Below are positions 9,028 through 17,281 of a DNA stretch of 49,543 nucleotides, in pieces. How positions within the stretch are numbered: the stretch's first letter is position 1; every line of letters begins with the position of its first letter. The notes below the pieces were generated by a model. It searched no databases, was not told the DNA's origin, and saw nothing but the letters and a program-made list of their open reading frames with translations. The position numbers and the translations under genes were made by a program. Where the stretch lies: the NCBI GenBank assembly GCA_015058045.1, contig SVDC01000018.1:16550-66092 (forward strand), read 5' to 3'. This DNA comes from Cellulosilyticum sp. (lineage in GTDB: Bacteria; Bacillota; Clostridia; Lachnospirales; Cellulosilyticaceae).

Positions 9028-10557
9028 CTAATTTTCTAGCACCATGCTTATCTCTTCTACAATACCATTAACAGTATCTACTTCTGCCACGATACTCTCA
9101 ATAGCTTGCTTATTTTCCTCTACTAATTCAGATATAGTCTCTACGCGGTCCATTTGTTCTTTCATATTTTCAATGACCTGTTCATTAAAAACAACAGCCT
9201 CTTTTGTATAGGCATTTTGTCCCTTAGTTAAGTCTTCCATAGTAACGATTTTATCTGCAGAGTCTTTTAGATGCGTAAGCATCTTTGTAATTGTTTCAAC
9301 AGTTTCTTGTGTCACCACACTTTGTCTTTGAATCTGCTCAACATTTCCTTCCATTAATTGCTCTACCTGTCTGGTATCTGCCTTAAATTCTTCAATGACC
9401 CTATTAACATCTTTTAATGAAGCAGATGTGTTTTCGGATAACTTTTTCACCTGTTCAGCAACAACTGCAAATCCCCTTCCTTCTTCTCCTGCCCTTGCTG
9501 CTTCTATAGATGCATTTAAAGCTAATAAATTGGTTTCTTCTGCTATATTTTCAATAAGCTTTAATAAACCATCTATTTCATCAGCTTTTCTTTGTAATGT
9601 TTGTGTAACAGATAAGGTATGATTTGTAGACTCATTGATGGCATTCCCAATCTCTAAAACATTATTTAATGCTTCTTCATTTCGTGTAGACATATCTAAT
9701 AAATCATTAGAAATCGTTTTTGTAATCTCCATTTCCTGTGAGATATGATGTATACCTTGACTGAGTATATTGAGATTATTTTGACTATCTTCTGACTTAT
9801 GAATCATGATATTATTGTCGCCCACTATACTCTCGCTTACACTAGCAATCTCCTCCATAGAGGCATTTTCTTCCTGAGAAATACCCACTAAGGTCTCCGT
9901 AGTTTGTCTTAATTGATTCATCAAATTAGAAACCTTGCCAATAACATTTGTAAGCTGCTGAGTATTCTTATTCATTAAATCCTGTCCTACACCTGCTAAA
10001 ATATGTCCTGAAAAATAACTATTGATTAAAGCACCTAATATCCCAAGTCCGACTATTTGTATTCTTACCATCATTTCATCTTGAACTGTAGTCTGTTGCA
10101 ATGATTCTATAGAATGCGTTGCTAAAAATACAATGGTAATAATACCATATATAACACTTGCTTTTATAGTTAATTTAAAATCTTGAAATACTGCAATAAT
10201 CATGAGAAAAAACATAAAAGAAGACCATATTGCTTGAGAAGGCATGAGATTAATCAAAAAAGCGTAGTTAATCATACAAATAATACAAACTGCATACTTT
10301 AAAATATTGTATTCCCTCTCTTCTATTTCTTTATCCTTAAATACGCTTCTAGAAATACCTATTAAACTTATAACTTCTATAATCCCAATAATAATGAATG
10401 CTACAAATAAGGGTCTTGGTGTAGAGGCAAATTGATGATTCACTATACACATTACACACGCCAAAATTGCAGCTATTGTTGCCCCAACTCCAATAAAGAA
10501 TATGGTTTTTACTACCTTCTCTCTATAAAATTTCATAGTATTAAATTGTTCTTCCAT
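9028..10557 (-). CDS. Methyl-accepting chemotaxis protein with multi-pass membrane N-terminus
   Basis: This 509-aa receptor has about six membrane segments in residues 1-185 (for example [18 protein letters not shown] and [15 protein letters not shown]), with no sizable extracellular loop and no clear HAMP domain. From about residue 200 it is a long coiled coil. The kinase-contact tip [20 protein letters not shown] lies near residues 347-366, the conserved MCP hairpin that couples to CheA/CheW. The lack of an outer ligand domain suggests sensing in or near the membrane, such as a lipophilic ligand or membrane energy. AGGAGG lies 6 bases before the ATG. It starts 12 bases after the acyl ligase gene, an unusual place for a chemoreceptor. 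No other che genes are visible. Confidence 0.92.
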   Translation of the reverse strand: MEEQFNTMKFYREKVVKTIFFIGVGATIAAILACVMCIVNHQFASTPRPLFVAFIIIGIIEVISLIGISRSVFKDKEIEEREYNILKYAVCIICMINYAFLINLMPSQAIWSSFMFFLMIIAVFQDFKLTIKASVIYGIITIVFLATHSIESLQQTTVQDEMMVRIQIVGLGILGALINSYFSGHILAGVGQDLMNKNTQQLTNVIGKVSNLMNQLRQTTETLVGISQEENASMEEIASVSESIVGDNNIMIHKSEDSQNNLNILSQGIHHISQEMEITKTISNDLLDMSTRNEEALNNVLEIGNAINESTNHTLSVTQTLQRKADEIDGLLKLIENIAEETNLLALNASIEAARAGEEGRGFAVVAEQVKKLSENTSASLKDVNRVIEEFKADTRQVEQLMEGNVEQIQRQSVVTQETVETITKMLTHLKDSADKIVTMEDLTKGQNAYTKEAVVFNEQVIENMKEQMDRVETISELVEENKQAIESIVAEVDTVNGIVEEISMVLEN

Positions 10558-10569
10558 AAGTCCTCCTAT

Positions 10570-12141
10570 CTACCCAAACATGGTTTGAGCTAACTTAGTT
10601 TTTTGTATCTTTCCGCTTCCTGTTAACGGAAAACTTTCAACAAATTTTATGTACTTTGGTCTCTTATGCTTTGCTAATTTTTTAGTCATATATTCTGCTA
10701 TTTTCTTTTCAACGACTTCTTCTTGTAAAGACTTAGCCTGATCTTCAAGGATAATACAGGCACCTATTTCTTGCCCCATTATTTCATCTGAAACACCTAC
10801 AACAACAACATCCTTAATTTCTTCACTTTCTCTTAACGTCGCCTCTATCTCTAGTGGTGAGATGTTTTCTCCAGCTCTCACAATAATGTCTTTTTTCCGA
10901 CCTGTAATCATAACATAGCCTTCTTCATCAACCTTCCCAAGGTCTCCTGTATAAATCCAATCATCTTTTATAAGCTTGGATGTAGCTTCTTGGTCTTTAT
11001 AATAGCCTGCCATCATATAATCCGAGCGAACAACTAGTTCCCCTTCCGTATAAGGCGGTACTTCTCTTAAATGCTGGTCTACCACCTTAATCTCTACGCC
11101 ATGTACTGGCCGACCTACTGTATTTAACATCTTTTCTATAGGATCTCCCATCCGAATTTGTGTATAACCATTTCCCTCGGATTGTCCATAAGCTGGAAAA
11201 ATATGTTGTATGCCTAGCTTATCTTTAATTTCTTTCATCACCTCTGGCTCACAATAGGAACCTGCAATCATACACTTGTTAAGATTTGTAAATTTCCTAT
11301 CCCCTATTTTATTAATAATCAATTTAAACATAGTTGGCACACTATGAAAACTTGTACACTCCTCATCAATAAGTGCCTGTATTGCTTTATTTGTTTTATA
11401 GTGACTCATAAGAATAAGACTACCACCTGTTATAAAAGTTAACAGACAACTAAAAAAACATCCCATCATATGATACATCGGTAATGAACTAAATATCTTG
11501 TCTTCCTTTGTATACTTAAAGATGTCTCTAAACAAGATGACATTGCTTAATACTTTATAATGTACAGACATAACTGCTTTGGGTAATCCAGTGGTTCCTG
11601 ATGTATATTGAATGGCTAATATATCATCATAGTTTACTTCACTCCGACTTATATTAACCCTCTCTTCACTAACATCTCTTCCATACTCTAAAAAAGTATC
11701 TATACTACAATGTAGTTTTTCTGAACAATAGCCTTTTCGATCTATAATCACAACCTTTTTTAGATCCATTTCTTCCTCATGCAATCTTACTTTTACATAA
11801 GTTTCCTCATCTGTTATGATGATTCTTGAATCTGAATGTAGTACCAATCTTCGTATCTCTCCATCTGTTGATTCTTGATTTAAACATACAGGAACAGCTC
11901 CGATACGGATAAGTGCTAGAAAAGCAACAATCCACGTTGCACTGCTTGGAAAAAGTAATGCTACATGAGTCCCCTTTGATATGCCATACCCTACAAGGGC
12001 TTTTTCAAACATTTGAATCTGTCTATGTAAATCTCTATAAGAGTACCTTGCATTATGGCTTACATCAACTAATGCAATCCTATTTAAGTTCTCTTGAAAT
12101 GCTTGTTCCAAATAATGTCCCCAACTGTCCTTAACGAGCAC
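10570..12141 (-). CDS. AMP-forming acyl-CoA synthetase / acyl ligase
   Basis: This 523-aa ANL-superfamily enzyme activates a carboxylic acid as acyl-AMP, then transfers it to CoA or a carrier. All core motifs are intact: YTSGTTGLPKAV (residues 179-190), YGQSEGN near 319, YTGDLG near 406, GRKKDIIVRAGENISP near 419-434, and the catalytic lysine in GSGKIQK near 513. It is therefore expected to be active. The start is GTG at 12141 with AGGAGG about 7 bases upstream. It lies 29 bases after the KAS III-like gene and 12 bases before the chemoreceptor gene. No acyl carrier protein gene is in the window, so a CoA thioester product is the simpler reading. Substrate unknown. Confidence 0.9.
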   Translation of the reverse strand: MLVKDSWGHYLEQAFQENLNRIALVDVSHNARYSYRDLHRQIQMFEKALVGYGISKGTHVALLFPSSATWIVAFLALIRIGAVPVCLNQESTDGEIRRLVLHSDSRIIITDEETYVKVRLHEEEMDLKKVVIIDRKGYCSEKLHCSIDTFLEYGRDVSEERVNISRSEVNYDDILAIQYTSGTTGLPKAVMSVHYKVLSNVILFRDIFKYTKEDKIFSSLPMYHMMGCFFSCLLTFITGGSLILMSHYKTNKAIQALIDEECTSFHSVPTMFKLIINKIGDRKFTNLNKCMIAGSYCEPEVMKEIKDKLGIQHIFPAYGQSEGNGYTQIRMGDPIEKMLNTVGRPVHGVEIKVVDQHLREVPPYTEGELVVRSDYMMAGYYKDQEATSKLIKDDWIYTGDLGKVDEEGYVMITGRKKDIIVRAGENISPLEIEATLRESEEIKDVVVVGVSDEIMGQEIGACIILEDQAKSLQEEVVEKKIAEYMTKKLAKHKRPKYIKFVESFPLTGSGKIQKTKLAQTMFG

Positions 12142-12170
12142 TATTTTTCCTCCTTATCAATTGGAAGTTA

Positions 12171-13130
12171 CTAATAAATCATTTCTAACATCACATGTTG
12201 TACACCTGCACCATAAGTCCAAAATACAATGCGATCTCCACGTGAAATCATTCCCTTATCAATCCTGTCCTTTAAAGCAAGTATCGGGCTACTTGCACCT
12301 GTATATCCATACAAGTCTCCTACATAAGGTATTTTATCTTTAGAGATCTGCGCAACCTCTGAAAACAAATTACAATTAGTCCATGCAAATTGAGAAATAC
12401 AAAATGCCTTTACTTGTTCTAATCTTTCTCTACCTAATTTATCTACAATAACCTGCGCACCTAATTGGATTCTAGGATCAAGTCCTGCATTGGTATAAAG
12501 TACCGGATTAGGTTTTGAGTAGCCATCCTTTGGATAAACAATACTATCTGTTCCATCTCTTTTTAACATGTAATACTTAGAACAGATTCCACTTGTTCTA
12601 CTTCTTTCTAGAACAAGTGCACAGCCTATATCACTTAATACTCCAAAAAATGGAGAAGTTTTTTCTATATTAAGTCTAGAGTTACACTCTCCTTGCACAA
12701 TTAAAACACGCTCTATCGTTTCATCTGTCTTAAAGTATTTATCTGCTATGTCTAATGCCACTAACATTCCAGTACAGTTTACATTCATATCAAAACAAAT
12801 AACACTTTCTTTTCCGTCAATAGCATCTACTATAAAACGTGCCATTACAGGTGACACATATTCAGGTGTATAGGAAGTACAAATGACCATATCTATATCT
12901 TTTCCATCTATATGATTTTCCTTTAATGCCTTTTTGGCTGCTTCACATGCAAGCGTTAAACTGGTCTGTGTATCATCTACGATATAGCGTATATCTCTTC
13001 CTAATACATCTTCATAATAATGTGACAAACTTGCCCTTTGCGACTCATCTACTTGCTGTAAATAGTATTGGTTATTGACCTTTTGATTTCCTAACTCTAT
13101 CCCGATCTTATCTAAAATTTTAAATGACAT
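12171..13130 (-). CDS. KAS III (FabH)-like acyl synthase with altered catalytic triad
   Basis: This 319-aa thiolase-fold protein has FabH length and layout. The acyl-accepting cysteine is present as Cys119 in NVNCTGM. The position of the FabH histidine (HQAN) reads ISQFAWTN, so His is replaced by Ser246. The position of the FabH asparagine (YGNTSAA) reads YGYTGASSP, giving Tyr276. Only one of three triad residues remains, so standard decarboxylative condensation is doubtful; acyl transfer, as in some KAS III-like enzymes of secondary metabolism, is possible. The C-terminus ends TYGAGVQHVMLEMIY. It is first in a four-gene minus-strand operon with acyl ligase, chemoreceptor and MATE genes. Probably not the housekeeping FabH, as no fab genes are near. 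Confidence 0.83.
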   Translation of the reverse strand: MSFKILDKIGIELGNQKVNNQYYLQQVDESQRASLSHYYEDVLGRDIRYIVDDTQTSLTLACEAAKKALKENHIDGKDIDMVICTSYTPEYVSPVMARFIVDAIDGKESVICFDMNVNCTGMLVALDIADKYFKTDETIERVLIVQGECNSRLNIEKTSPFFGVLSDIGCALVLERSRTSGICSKYYMLKRDGTDSIVYPKDGYSKPNPVLYTNAGLDPRIQLGAQVIVDKLGRERLEQVKAFCISQFAWTNCNLFSEVAQISKDKIPYVGDLYGYTGASSPILALKDRIDKGMISRGDRIVFWTYGAGVQHVMLEMIY

Positions 13131-13180
13131 TCACCTAACTCCCCTTATTTATCTATTTTTTATATATCATCATTACACCT

Positions 13181-13210
13181 ATTATATCATTATTCGTATT
13201 TTGTGTCTAA
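13181..13210 (-). promoter_or_regulatory. Promoter of the KAS III-ligase-MCP-MATE operon
   Basis: On the minus strand TTAGAC (13210-13205) and a perfect TATAAT (13186-13181) are 18 bases apart. They lie about 50 bases upstream of the first gene's ATG. Confidence 0.6.
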
Positions 13211-13257
13211 ATTTTCTATTTTATATCATCTTTTAGCACTATTTGTTGTATTACCTA

Positions 13258-13299
13258 GAAAAAAGATAGGTGTTGTTTTTACAACACCTATCTTTTTTC
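13258..13299. terminator. Intrinsic terminator after NlpC/P60 gene
   Basis: A perfect 19-bp stem, 13258-13276 with 13281-13299 (AAAGATAGGTGTTGT core), has a TTTT loop and T tracts on either strand. It mainly serves the minus-strand gene ending at 13330. Confidence 0.88.
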
Positions 13300-13329
13300 T
13301 ATATTCACTTCTTCTATAGTTTCCTCAAA

Positions 13330-14064
13330 CTAACATACTCTTCTAATAACCTGAAGTGGCGCACCTCCACCACTAAAAGCATCTGAAATAATAATACCTT
13401 TACTAGATGTACTGGCATGAATCATCTTTCCATTCCCCATATAAATTCCTACATGAAAGATAGAAGATTGGCTATTACCAAAGAATAGTAAATCCCCTAC
13501 TTGCATGTTATCTTTCGCAATTAATGTGCCCACTTTACTTTGAGCTTTTGAGGTTCTTGGAATATTAATCCCCATCAGTTTCATCACGCCTTGTGTAAAA
13601 CCTGAACAATCTGTTCCACTGGTCAAACTATTTCCACCATATACATAAGGATTACCAAGATATTTCATAGCCTCTGCTACAATCTGGTCCCCTATAGAAC
13701 TTACTACTTCTTCTACCTTTGCCTCTCCAGTCACAATATCTCTTACGTTTTCAACATTTTGTTCCCGTATACCTTCTAATTCTTGTGTATCAATATAATC
13801 AGAAAATACAAAACCACTTGTCTGACTCGTATATACCTTATAAAACTTTCCTACCTTATATGTAATTTTAACTTCTTCCCCTGCTTTTAGTTGACCAATG
13901 ATAGATGATGTATCTCCATCAGGAAAACTTCTTATATTTAATTGATTCACCTTTGATATCCCAGATGTTGTAGTCATATCCTCACTTGTCTGTCCAAATA
14001 TCATGGATGGTACTAGTAACATCCCTAAACCAATAATCCCCTTTAACCTTCTACTTTCTAACAT
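13330..14064 (-). CDS. Secreted SH3b-NlpC/P60 peptidoglycan endopeptidase
   Basis: This 244-aa wall hydrolase probably cuts D-gamma-glutamyl-diamino-acid bonds in peptidoglycan stem peptides outside the cell. Residues 1-24 form a signal peptide (RR, then IIGLGMLLVPSMIFG). Residues about 36-92 are a bacterial SH3 domain (NQLNIRSFPDG, GQLKAGEEVKI, GFVFSDY). Residues about 125-240 are NlpC/P60, with Cys153 in GTDCSGF, His204 in FHVGIYMG and His216 in MIHAS. AGGAGG lies 4 bases before the ATG. It is a single-gene unit with its own promoter and terminator. A WalR-like site over its start region fits the known control of wall hydrolases by WalRK. Confidence 0.93.
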   Translation of the reverse strand: MLESRRLKGIIGLGMLLVPSMIFGQTSEDMTTTSGISKVNQLNIRSFPDGDTSSIIGQLKAGEEVKITYKVGKFYKVYTSQTSGFVFSDYIDTQELEGIREQNVENVRDIVTGEAKVEEVVSSIGDQIVAEAMKYLGNPYVYGGNSLTSGTDCSGFTQGVMKLMGINIPRTSKAQSKVGTLIAKDNMQVGDLLFFGNSQSSIFHVGIYMGNGKMIHASTSSKGIIISDAFSGGGAPLQVIRRVC

Positions 14065-14128
14065 ATATCCTCCTAGCCTATCTTTACTGTCTATTATTTT
14101 TGACTGCCTATTATTAAAATTTTATTTA

Positions 14129-14155
14129 TTAACACTTTGTTACAATTTGTTAACA
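14129..14155 (-). promoter_or_regulatory. WalR-like direct repeats
   Basis: On the minus strand TGTTAA (14155-14150), 5 bases, then TGTAAC (14144-14139) fits the WalR consensus TGTWAH-N5-TGTWAH. A third half-site TGTTAA follows after 4 bases (14134-14129). The site starts just downstream of the -10 box, a position expected for repression rather than activation. AT-rich context lowers specificity. Confidence 0.4.
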
Positions 14156-14157
14156 CT

Positions 14158-14186
14158 ATTTTATTATATCTATATATTTATGTCAA
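14158..14186 (-). promoter_or_regulatory. Promoter of the NlpC/P60 gene
   Basis: A perfect TTGACA (14186-14181) and TAAAAT (14163-14158) are 17 bases apart on the minus strand, about 95 bases upstream of the ATG. Confidence 0.7.
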
Positions 14187-14216
14187 ATTTATATTTTTAT
14201 CAACTTTGATATTGTT

Positions 14217-14255
14217 AATAAAAAAGAGAGCATGCCTATTTCTCGCACCCTCTCT
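14217..14255 (-). terminator. Intrinsic terminator of MATE paralogue 2
   Basis: AGAGAG (14225-14230) pairs with CTCTCT (14250-14255), with an inner TGC/GCA pair. On the minus strand TTTTTTATT follows the stem. It lies 24 bases after the stop at 14280. Confidence 0.65.
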
Positions 14256-14279
14256 TCATCATTTCATATCTTATTCATC

Positions 14280-15608
14280 TCATTCTGTTTTATATAAGCT
14301 TCCTTGATAAGCTAATAAACCTACAGTACGTATAAAGTAAAATACCGTAATTGCTAGCCACATCCCGTGAATCCCTAAATGCGCTTTGGTGTTTGCATAT
14401 ACAACAAAGCATATCACTATTGAAATCAAATAGATATTTTTAATATTCTTTTTCTTTTTACTTCCATTATATAGTCCTTGCATCGTTAATCCTGTTCCAG
14501 CAACAATAGGATAAATAATCAGCCAGCCATCATAATAATAAAAGACATTCTTAATACCATTTAATATTTCTTGACTTCCTTTTACCTTGTGTCCAAGTAG
14601 CGTATAACCTATTACCCATCCAATACTTAAAAACATAGCTGTATCCAAAGTTATTCTATGAATCTCTCTTGATAATTCCATATCGTTTTCTTCTTTACTT
14701 CTAATGGCAATCTGACTAACAGCATAACTTATTCCTTCAAAACATGAGGCCATTACTTCTTTTACTTGTAACATAAAAGCACTTGCTATCAATAAGTCTA
14801 TACCCTGTATATAGGTTGTCACTAGCACCATAATACTAATCGCAATTGTACATAATCCTTTAACCCAGTAGTCAGTATATAGCATAAAGTCTTTATATAA
14901 ATTCTGAGGCCACCATGTAATAGAATGACTTAATACATGTTTTCTTATATTAAGCTTCATCCTTAAAACTAAAAATATGCCCCCTACAGTTACAATCATT
15001 TGACCTAAAAGTATTGCAAGGGCCATCCCCGATACTCCCATTTTATATTGATTAACAAAAATATATACAAATACAATAGCTATATAATCTCCCATGCACA
15101 TCCATAGGCCACTTTTCTTCTCATTATTTCCTGCAAACCATCCTATTCCTACATAGTTTAATGCAATAAAAGGTACACTCCATATTGCAATATGATAGTA
15201 CTGTGCGACCTGCTCTAATATACTTTTTTCTAATCTAAAAATTCCTTTAAATAGGATCCATATAGGCTCTTTGAGTAAGAGTATAATGCCACTTATCATA
15301 ATTGCTACTACTATATTCTGTAATAAGCCCTCTACTTGTTTTTGTTGGTTTCTCTGTTTGAACGCCTTTTGGGCATCTGGGAACGTCCGCTTCATCATCA
15401 TAGAACAAAAGCAATCTATAGCATTCATTAAAGTATATGCAATCACAACGCCTGCCATATATGTAGTTGCCTTCTTAACCGAATCACAGTTATACCCTAT
15501 GAATATAATTCCTATTATTACCACTAAAGGCTTTCCTATTAAAGTCGCTATACCACATAGAGCATCCGTTAAATACTCTTTATATATTACTCTGCGCTTT
15601 TTCTCCAT
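14280..15608 (-). CDS. MATE-type transporter, paralogue 2
   Basis: This 442-aa polytopic protein is homologous to the product of 7630-8934. Shared features are GWFAGNNEKK versus GWFFGRGEK, GVSGMALAILLGQM versus NIAGIALARCCTQM, YYDGWLIIYPIVAG versus YDGWLSIYPIVAG, and a C-terminal WLAITVFYFIR versus WLAFNSFYFTR. About 12 membrane segments are visible. The ATG follows AAGGGAAG. It has its own promoter and terminator, so it is separate from the acyl operon 1.1 kb downstream. Being next to a paralogue suggests old tandem duplication with the genes between inserted or kept. Substrate unknown; a lipid flippase of the wider MOP superfamily is an alternative. Confidence 0.75.
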   Translation of the reverse strand: MEKKRRVIYKEYLTDALCGIATLIGKPLVVIIGIIFIGYNCDSVKKATTYMAGVVIAYTLMNAIDCFCSMMMKRTFPDAQKAFKQRNQQKQVEGLLQNIVVAIMISGIILLLKEPIWILFKGIFRLEKSILEQVAQYYHIAIWSVPFIALNYVGIGWFAGNNEKKSGLWMCMGDYIAIVFVYIFVNQYKMGVSGMALAILLGQMIVTVGGIFLVLRMKLNIRKHVLSHSITWWPQNLYKDFMLYTDYWVKGLCTIAISIMVLVTTYIQGIDLLIASAFMLQVKEVMASCFEGISYAVSQIAIRSKEENDMELSREIHRITLDTAMFLSIGWVIGYTLLGHKVKGSQEILNGIKNVFYYYDGWLIIYPIVAGTGLTMQGLYNGSKKKKNIKNIYLISIVICFVVYANTKAHLGIHGMWLAITVFYFIRTVGLLAYQGSLYKTE

Positions 15609-15677
15609 TTAACTTCCCTTTTCCCCTAACCTTACTCACTCTATTAAAATTTATGCTCTCATTTAAGATATTCCTAT

Positions 15678-15707
15678 ATTTTAACATTTTTAGTACAGAA
15701 ATGCCAA
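15678..15707 (-). promoter_or_regulatory. Promoter of MATE paralogue 2
   Basis: TTGGCA (15707-15702) and TAAAAT (15683-15678) are 18 bases apart on the minus strand, about 70 bases before the ATG. Confidence 0.45.
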
Positions 15708-15712
15708 TAACT

Positions 15713-15743
15713 AAAAAAGAGTACCGCTTTTAGGCGATACTCT
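15713..15743 (-). terminator. Intrinsic terminator of corA
   Basis: AGAGTA-CCGC pairs with GCG-A-TACTCT (15718-15743) around a short loop. On the minus strand TTTTTTAG follows. It is 84 bases after the corA stop. Confidence 0.7.
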
Positions 15744-15826
15744 CTCTATTCATATCTATCCACATTTATACAAATTTATCTTACTCATTATCCACATTTT
15801 CTTTGTTCTTCATGTGAATTTGTGGA

Positions 15827-16762
15827 TTAAAACAGTTTTTTCTTAATCATAAAGATTGCAAGTACTGCTGATAAAACAAAGGACAGCACTACTATCACCA
15901 TAAAGGCGTGTGGTCTTCCTGTAAAAGGCATCCCTTCTACGTTCATCCCAAAGAAACTAGCAATCATCGTTGGAATGGACATAACAATTGTAATGGACGT
16001 TAGTGTTTTCATCACAATATTTAAGTTATTTGAAATTACAGAGGCAAAGGCATCCATAGTTCCACTTAAAATATTACTATATATATTCGCCATCTCAATG
16101 GCCTGTTTATTTTCGATAATAACATCCTCAAGTAAATCCTGATCTTCTGGATACTGTTTAATCGTCTCCATTCTCATCATCTTCTCAAGGACAATTTCAT
16201 TAGCGCGAAGAGAAGTTGTAAAGTACACCAAACTCTTCTCTAAATCTAAAAGCTCAATAAGTTCCTTATTTCTCATAGATTTATGAAGTTCTTGCTCATT
16301 CTTATGACTTAAACGGTCAATTTGTCTTAAGTACTGTAGATAGTAAGAGGCATTCTTATATAGAATCTGTAAAATAAATCTTGTTTTCTTATACGTAAAG
16401 AAGCCTTTAACCTTTCCTGATGAAAAATCCTCTAAAAGCTTAATATTTTTAAGACAAGTTGTAATAATAAACTTATCTCCTAAAATAATAGTCATTGGAA
16501 TGGTTACATAATCTCCCTTACCACCTTCTACCTCTTTAATAGGAACGTCGACGATAATAAGGGTACAATTATCATCTACTTCTATACGTGCACGTTCCTC
16601 TTCATCCAGTGCTGATAAAATATGATTAGTCTCAATTTCAAATTGACTAGCAACCTCATTGATTTCTTGTGGAGTTGGATTAATTAAATTAATCCATGCA
16701 CCTTCTTCAAAGGAATTTATTTTTTCAAGGCCTGTATCAAATGTTTTAAAAATCTGTTTCAT
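15827..16762 (-). CDS. corA: CorA-family Mg2+/divalent metal transporter
   Basis: This 311-aa inner-membrane channel protein has a long cytoplasmic N-terminal domain (about residues 1-245) and two C-terminal membrane helices. The signature GMN, in SFFGMNVEGMPF, lies near residue 267 at the end of the first helix. The C-terminus is basic (MIKKKLF), as usual. CorA pentamers carry Mg2+, sometimes Co2+ or Ni2+, with gating by cytoplasmic Mg2+. Length fits the family. GGAGG lies about 9 bases before the ATG. It is monocistronic, with a clear promoter 280 bases upstream and a long structured leader that suggests RNA-level control. Confidence 0.94.
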   Translation of the reverse strand: MKQIFKTFDTGLEKINSFEEGAWINLINPTPQEINEVASQFEIETNHILSALDEEERARIEVDDNCTLIIVDVPIKEVEGGKGDYVTIPMTIILGDKFIITTCLKNIKLLEDFSSGKVKGFFTYKKTRFILQILYKNASYYLQYLRQIDRLSHKNEQELHKSMRNKELIELLDLEKSLVYFTTSLRANEIVLEKMMRMETIKQYPEDQDLLEDVIIENKQAIEMANIYSNILSGTMDAFASVISNNLNIVMKTLTSITIVMSIPTMIASFFGMNVEGMPFTGRPHAFMVIVVLSFVLSAVLAIFMIKKKLF

Positions 16763-17017
16763 ATCTTCACATCCTCCACCCTCTCACTCTCATCTAAGAC
16801 AAGAGCAAGTAATTTCGGAGATTCAAAATTTGTATGGCCATTATATACAAATTTTTGACATCACAAAAGGACTACTTTTGCATTAGATCAAAGTGAGTAT
16901 TTATATTATTCAATTGAAAATTTAAACGCCTATAACTCGGTCCGACGTCCACCGTATACTCACTCTCCTTCTATGTTCTGTCAAATTTTAGATTTTCATA
17001 CTAATTAATCCTTTATA
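16763..17017 (-). promoter_or_regulatory. Long structured leader RNA of corA (unassigned)
   Basis: This fills most of the 518-base gap before the next gene. On the minus strand the leader has an 11-bp helix AGAGTGAGTAT/ATACTCACTTT (16966-16956 with 16900-16890, one G-T pair) closing a loop. In the loop CGGT and ACCG pair around GGACGTCGG (16954-16938). Next comes CAAAAG/CTTTTG, then a 10-bp hairpin AAATTTGTAT/ATACAAATTT, then GGAGG and the ATG. It does not fit the M-box (ykoK) consensus I know. A riboswitch-like role is inference. A GTG-started 13-codon frame inside the closed loop (GTG at 16963) could be a leader peptide. Confidence 0.5.
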
Positions 17018-17046
17018 ATAGTATTTTATAAACCTTGTAGTGTCAA
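17018..17046 (-). promoter_or_regulatory. Promoter of corA
   Basis: A perfect TTGACA (17046-17041) and TACTAT (17023-17018) are 17 bases apart on the minus strand. The transcript would carry a leader of about 250 bases. The remaining bases from 17047 to 17201 are AT-rich; I see no gene there. Confidence 0.6.
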
Positions 17047-17201
17047 GCAAAAAACAGGTATTTAGAGATTCAAAATATTGGAATGTTATTTCTCCTTAGA
17101 TATATATCCATTATTTACTCATACACCACTACCTAATATATCTTTGTGTACAACTTTAATATAACTTCTATGGTAAAATTTATAGTTTTATCTTTATAAA
17201 T

Positions 17202-17281
17202 AAATAAGGAGAACACCTTTCTATCGGCTTTTTGTTTACTTCTAAAGAAACATTTAAGCCTTAAGGCATTCTCCTTTATTT
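17202..17281. terminator. Long nested inverted repeat after the 51-aa gene
   Basis: The outer arms AAATAAGGAGAACACCTT and AAGGCATTCTCCTTTATTT pair over about 18 bp with two wobbles and one bulge. Inside, GGCTT pairs with AAGCC and GTTT with AAAC. The repeat starts at the stop codon of the small gene and can end transcription on the minus strand (ATTTATTTATA follows). It is much longer than the simple terminators nearby. Confidence 0.6.

Noticed and set aside
15271-15612. 113-aa frame antisense to MATE paralogue 2
   Set aside because: Hydrophobic mirror of a membrane protein gene; no ribosome site.
16763-17017. M-box (ykoK) Mg2+ riboswitch before corA
   Set aside because: The conserved M-box core sequences were not found in the leader.
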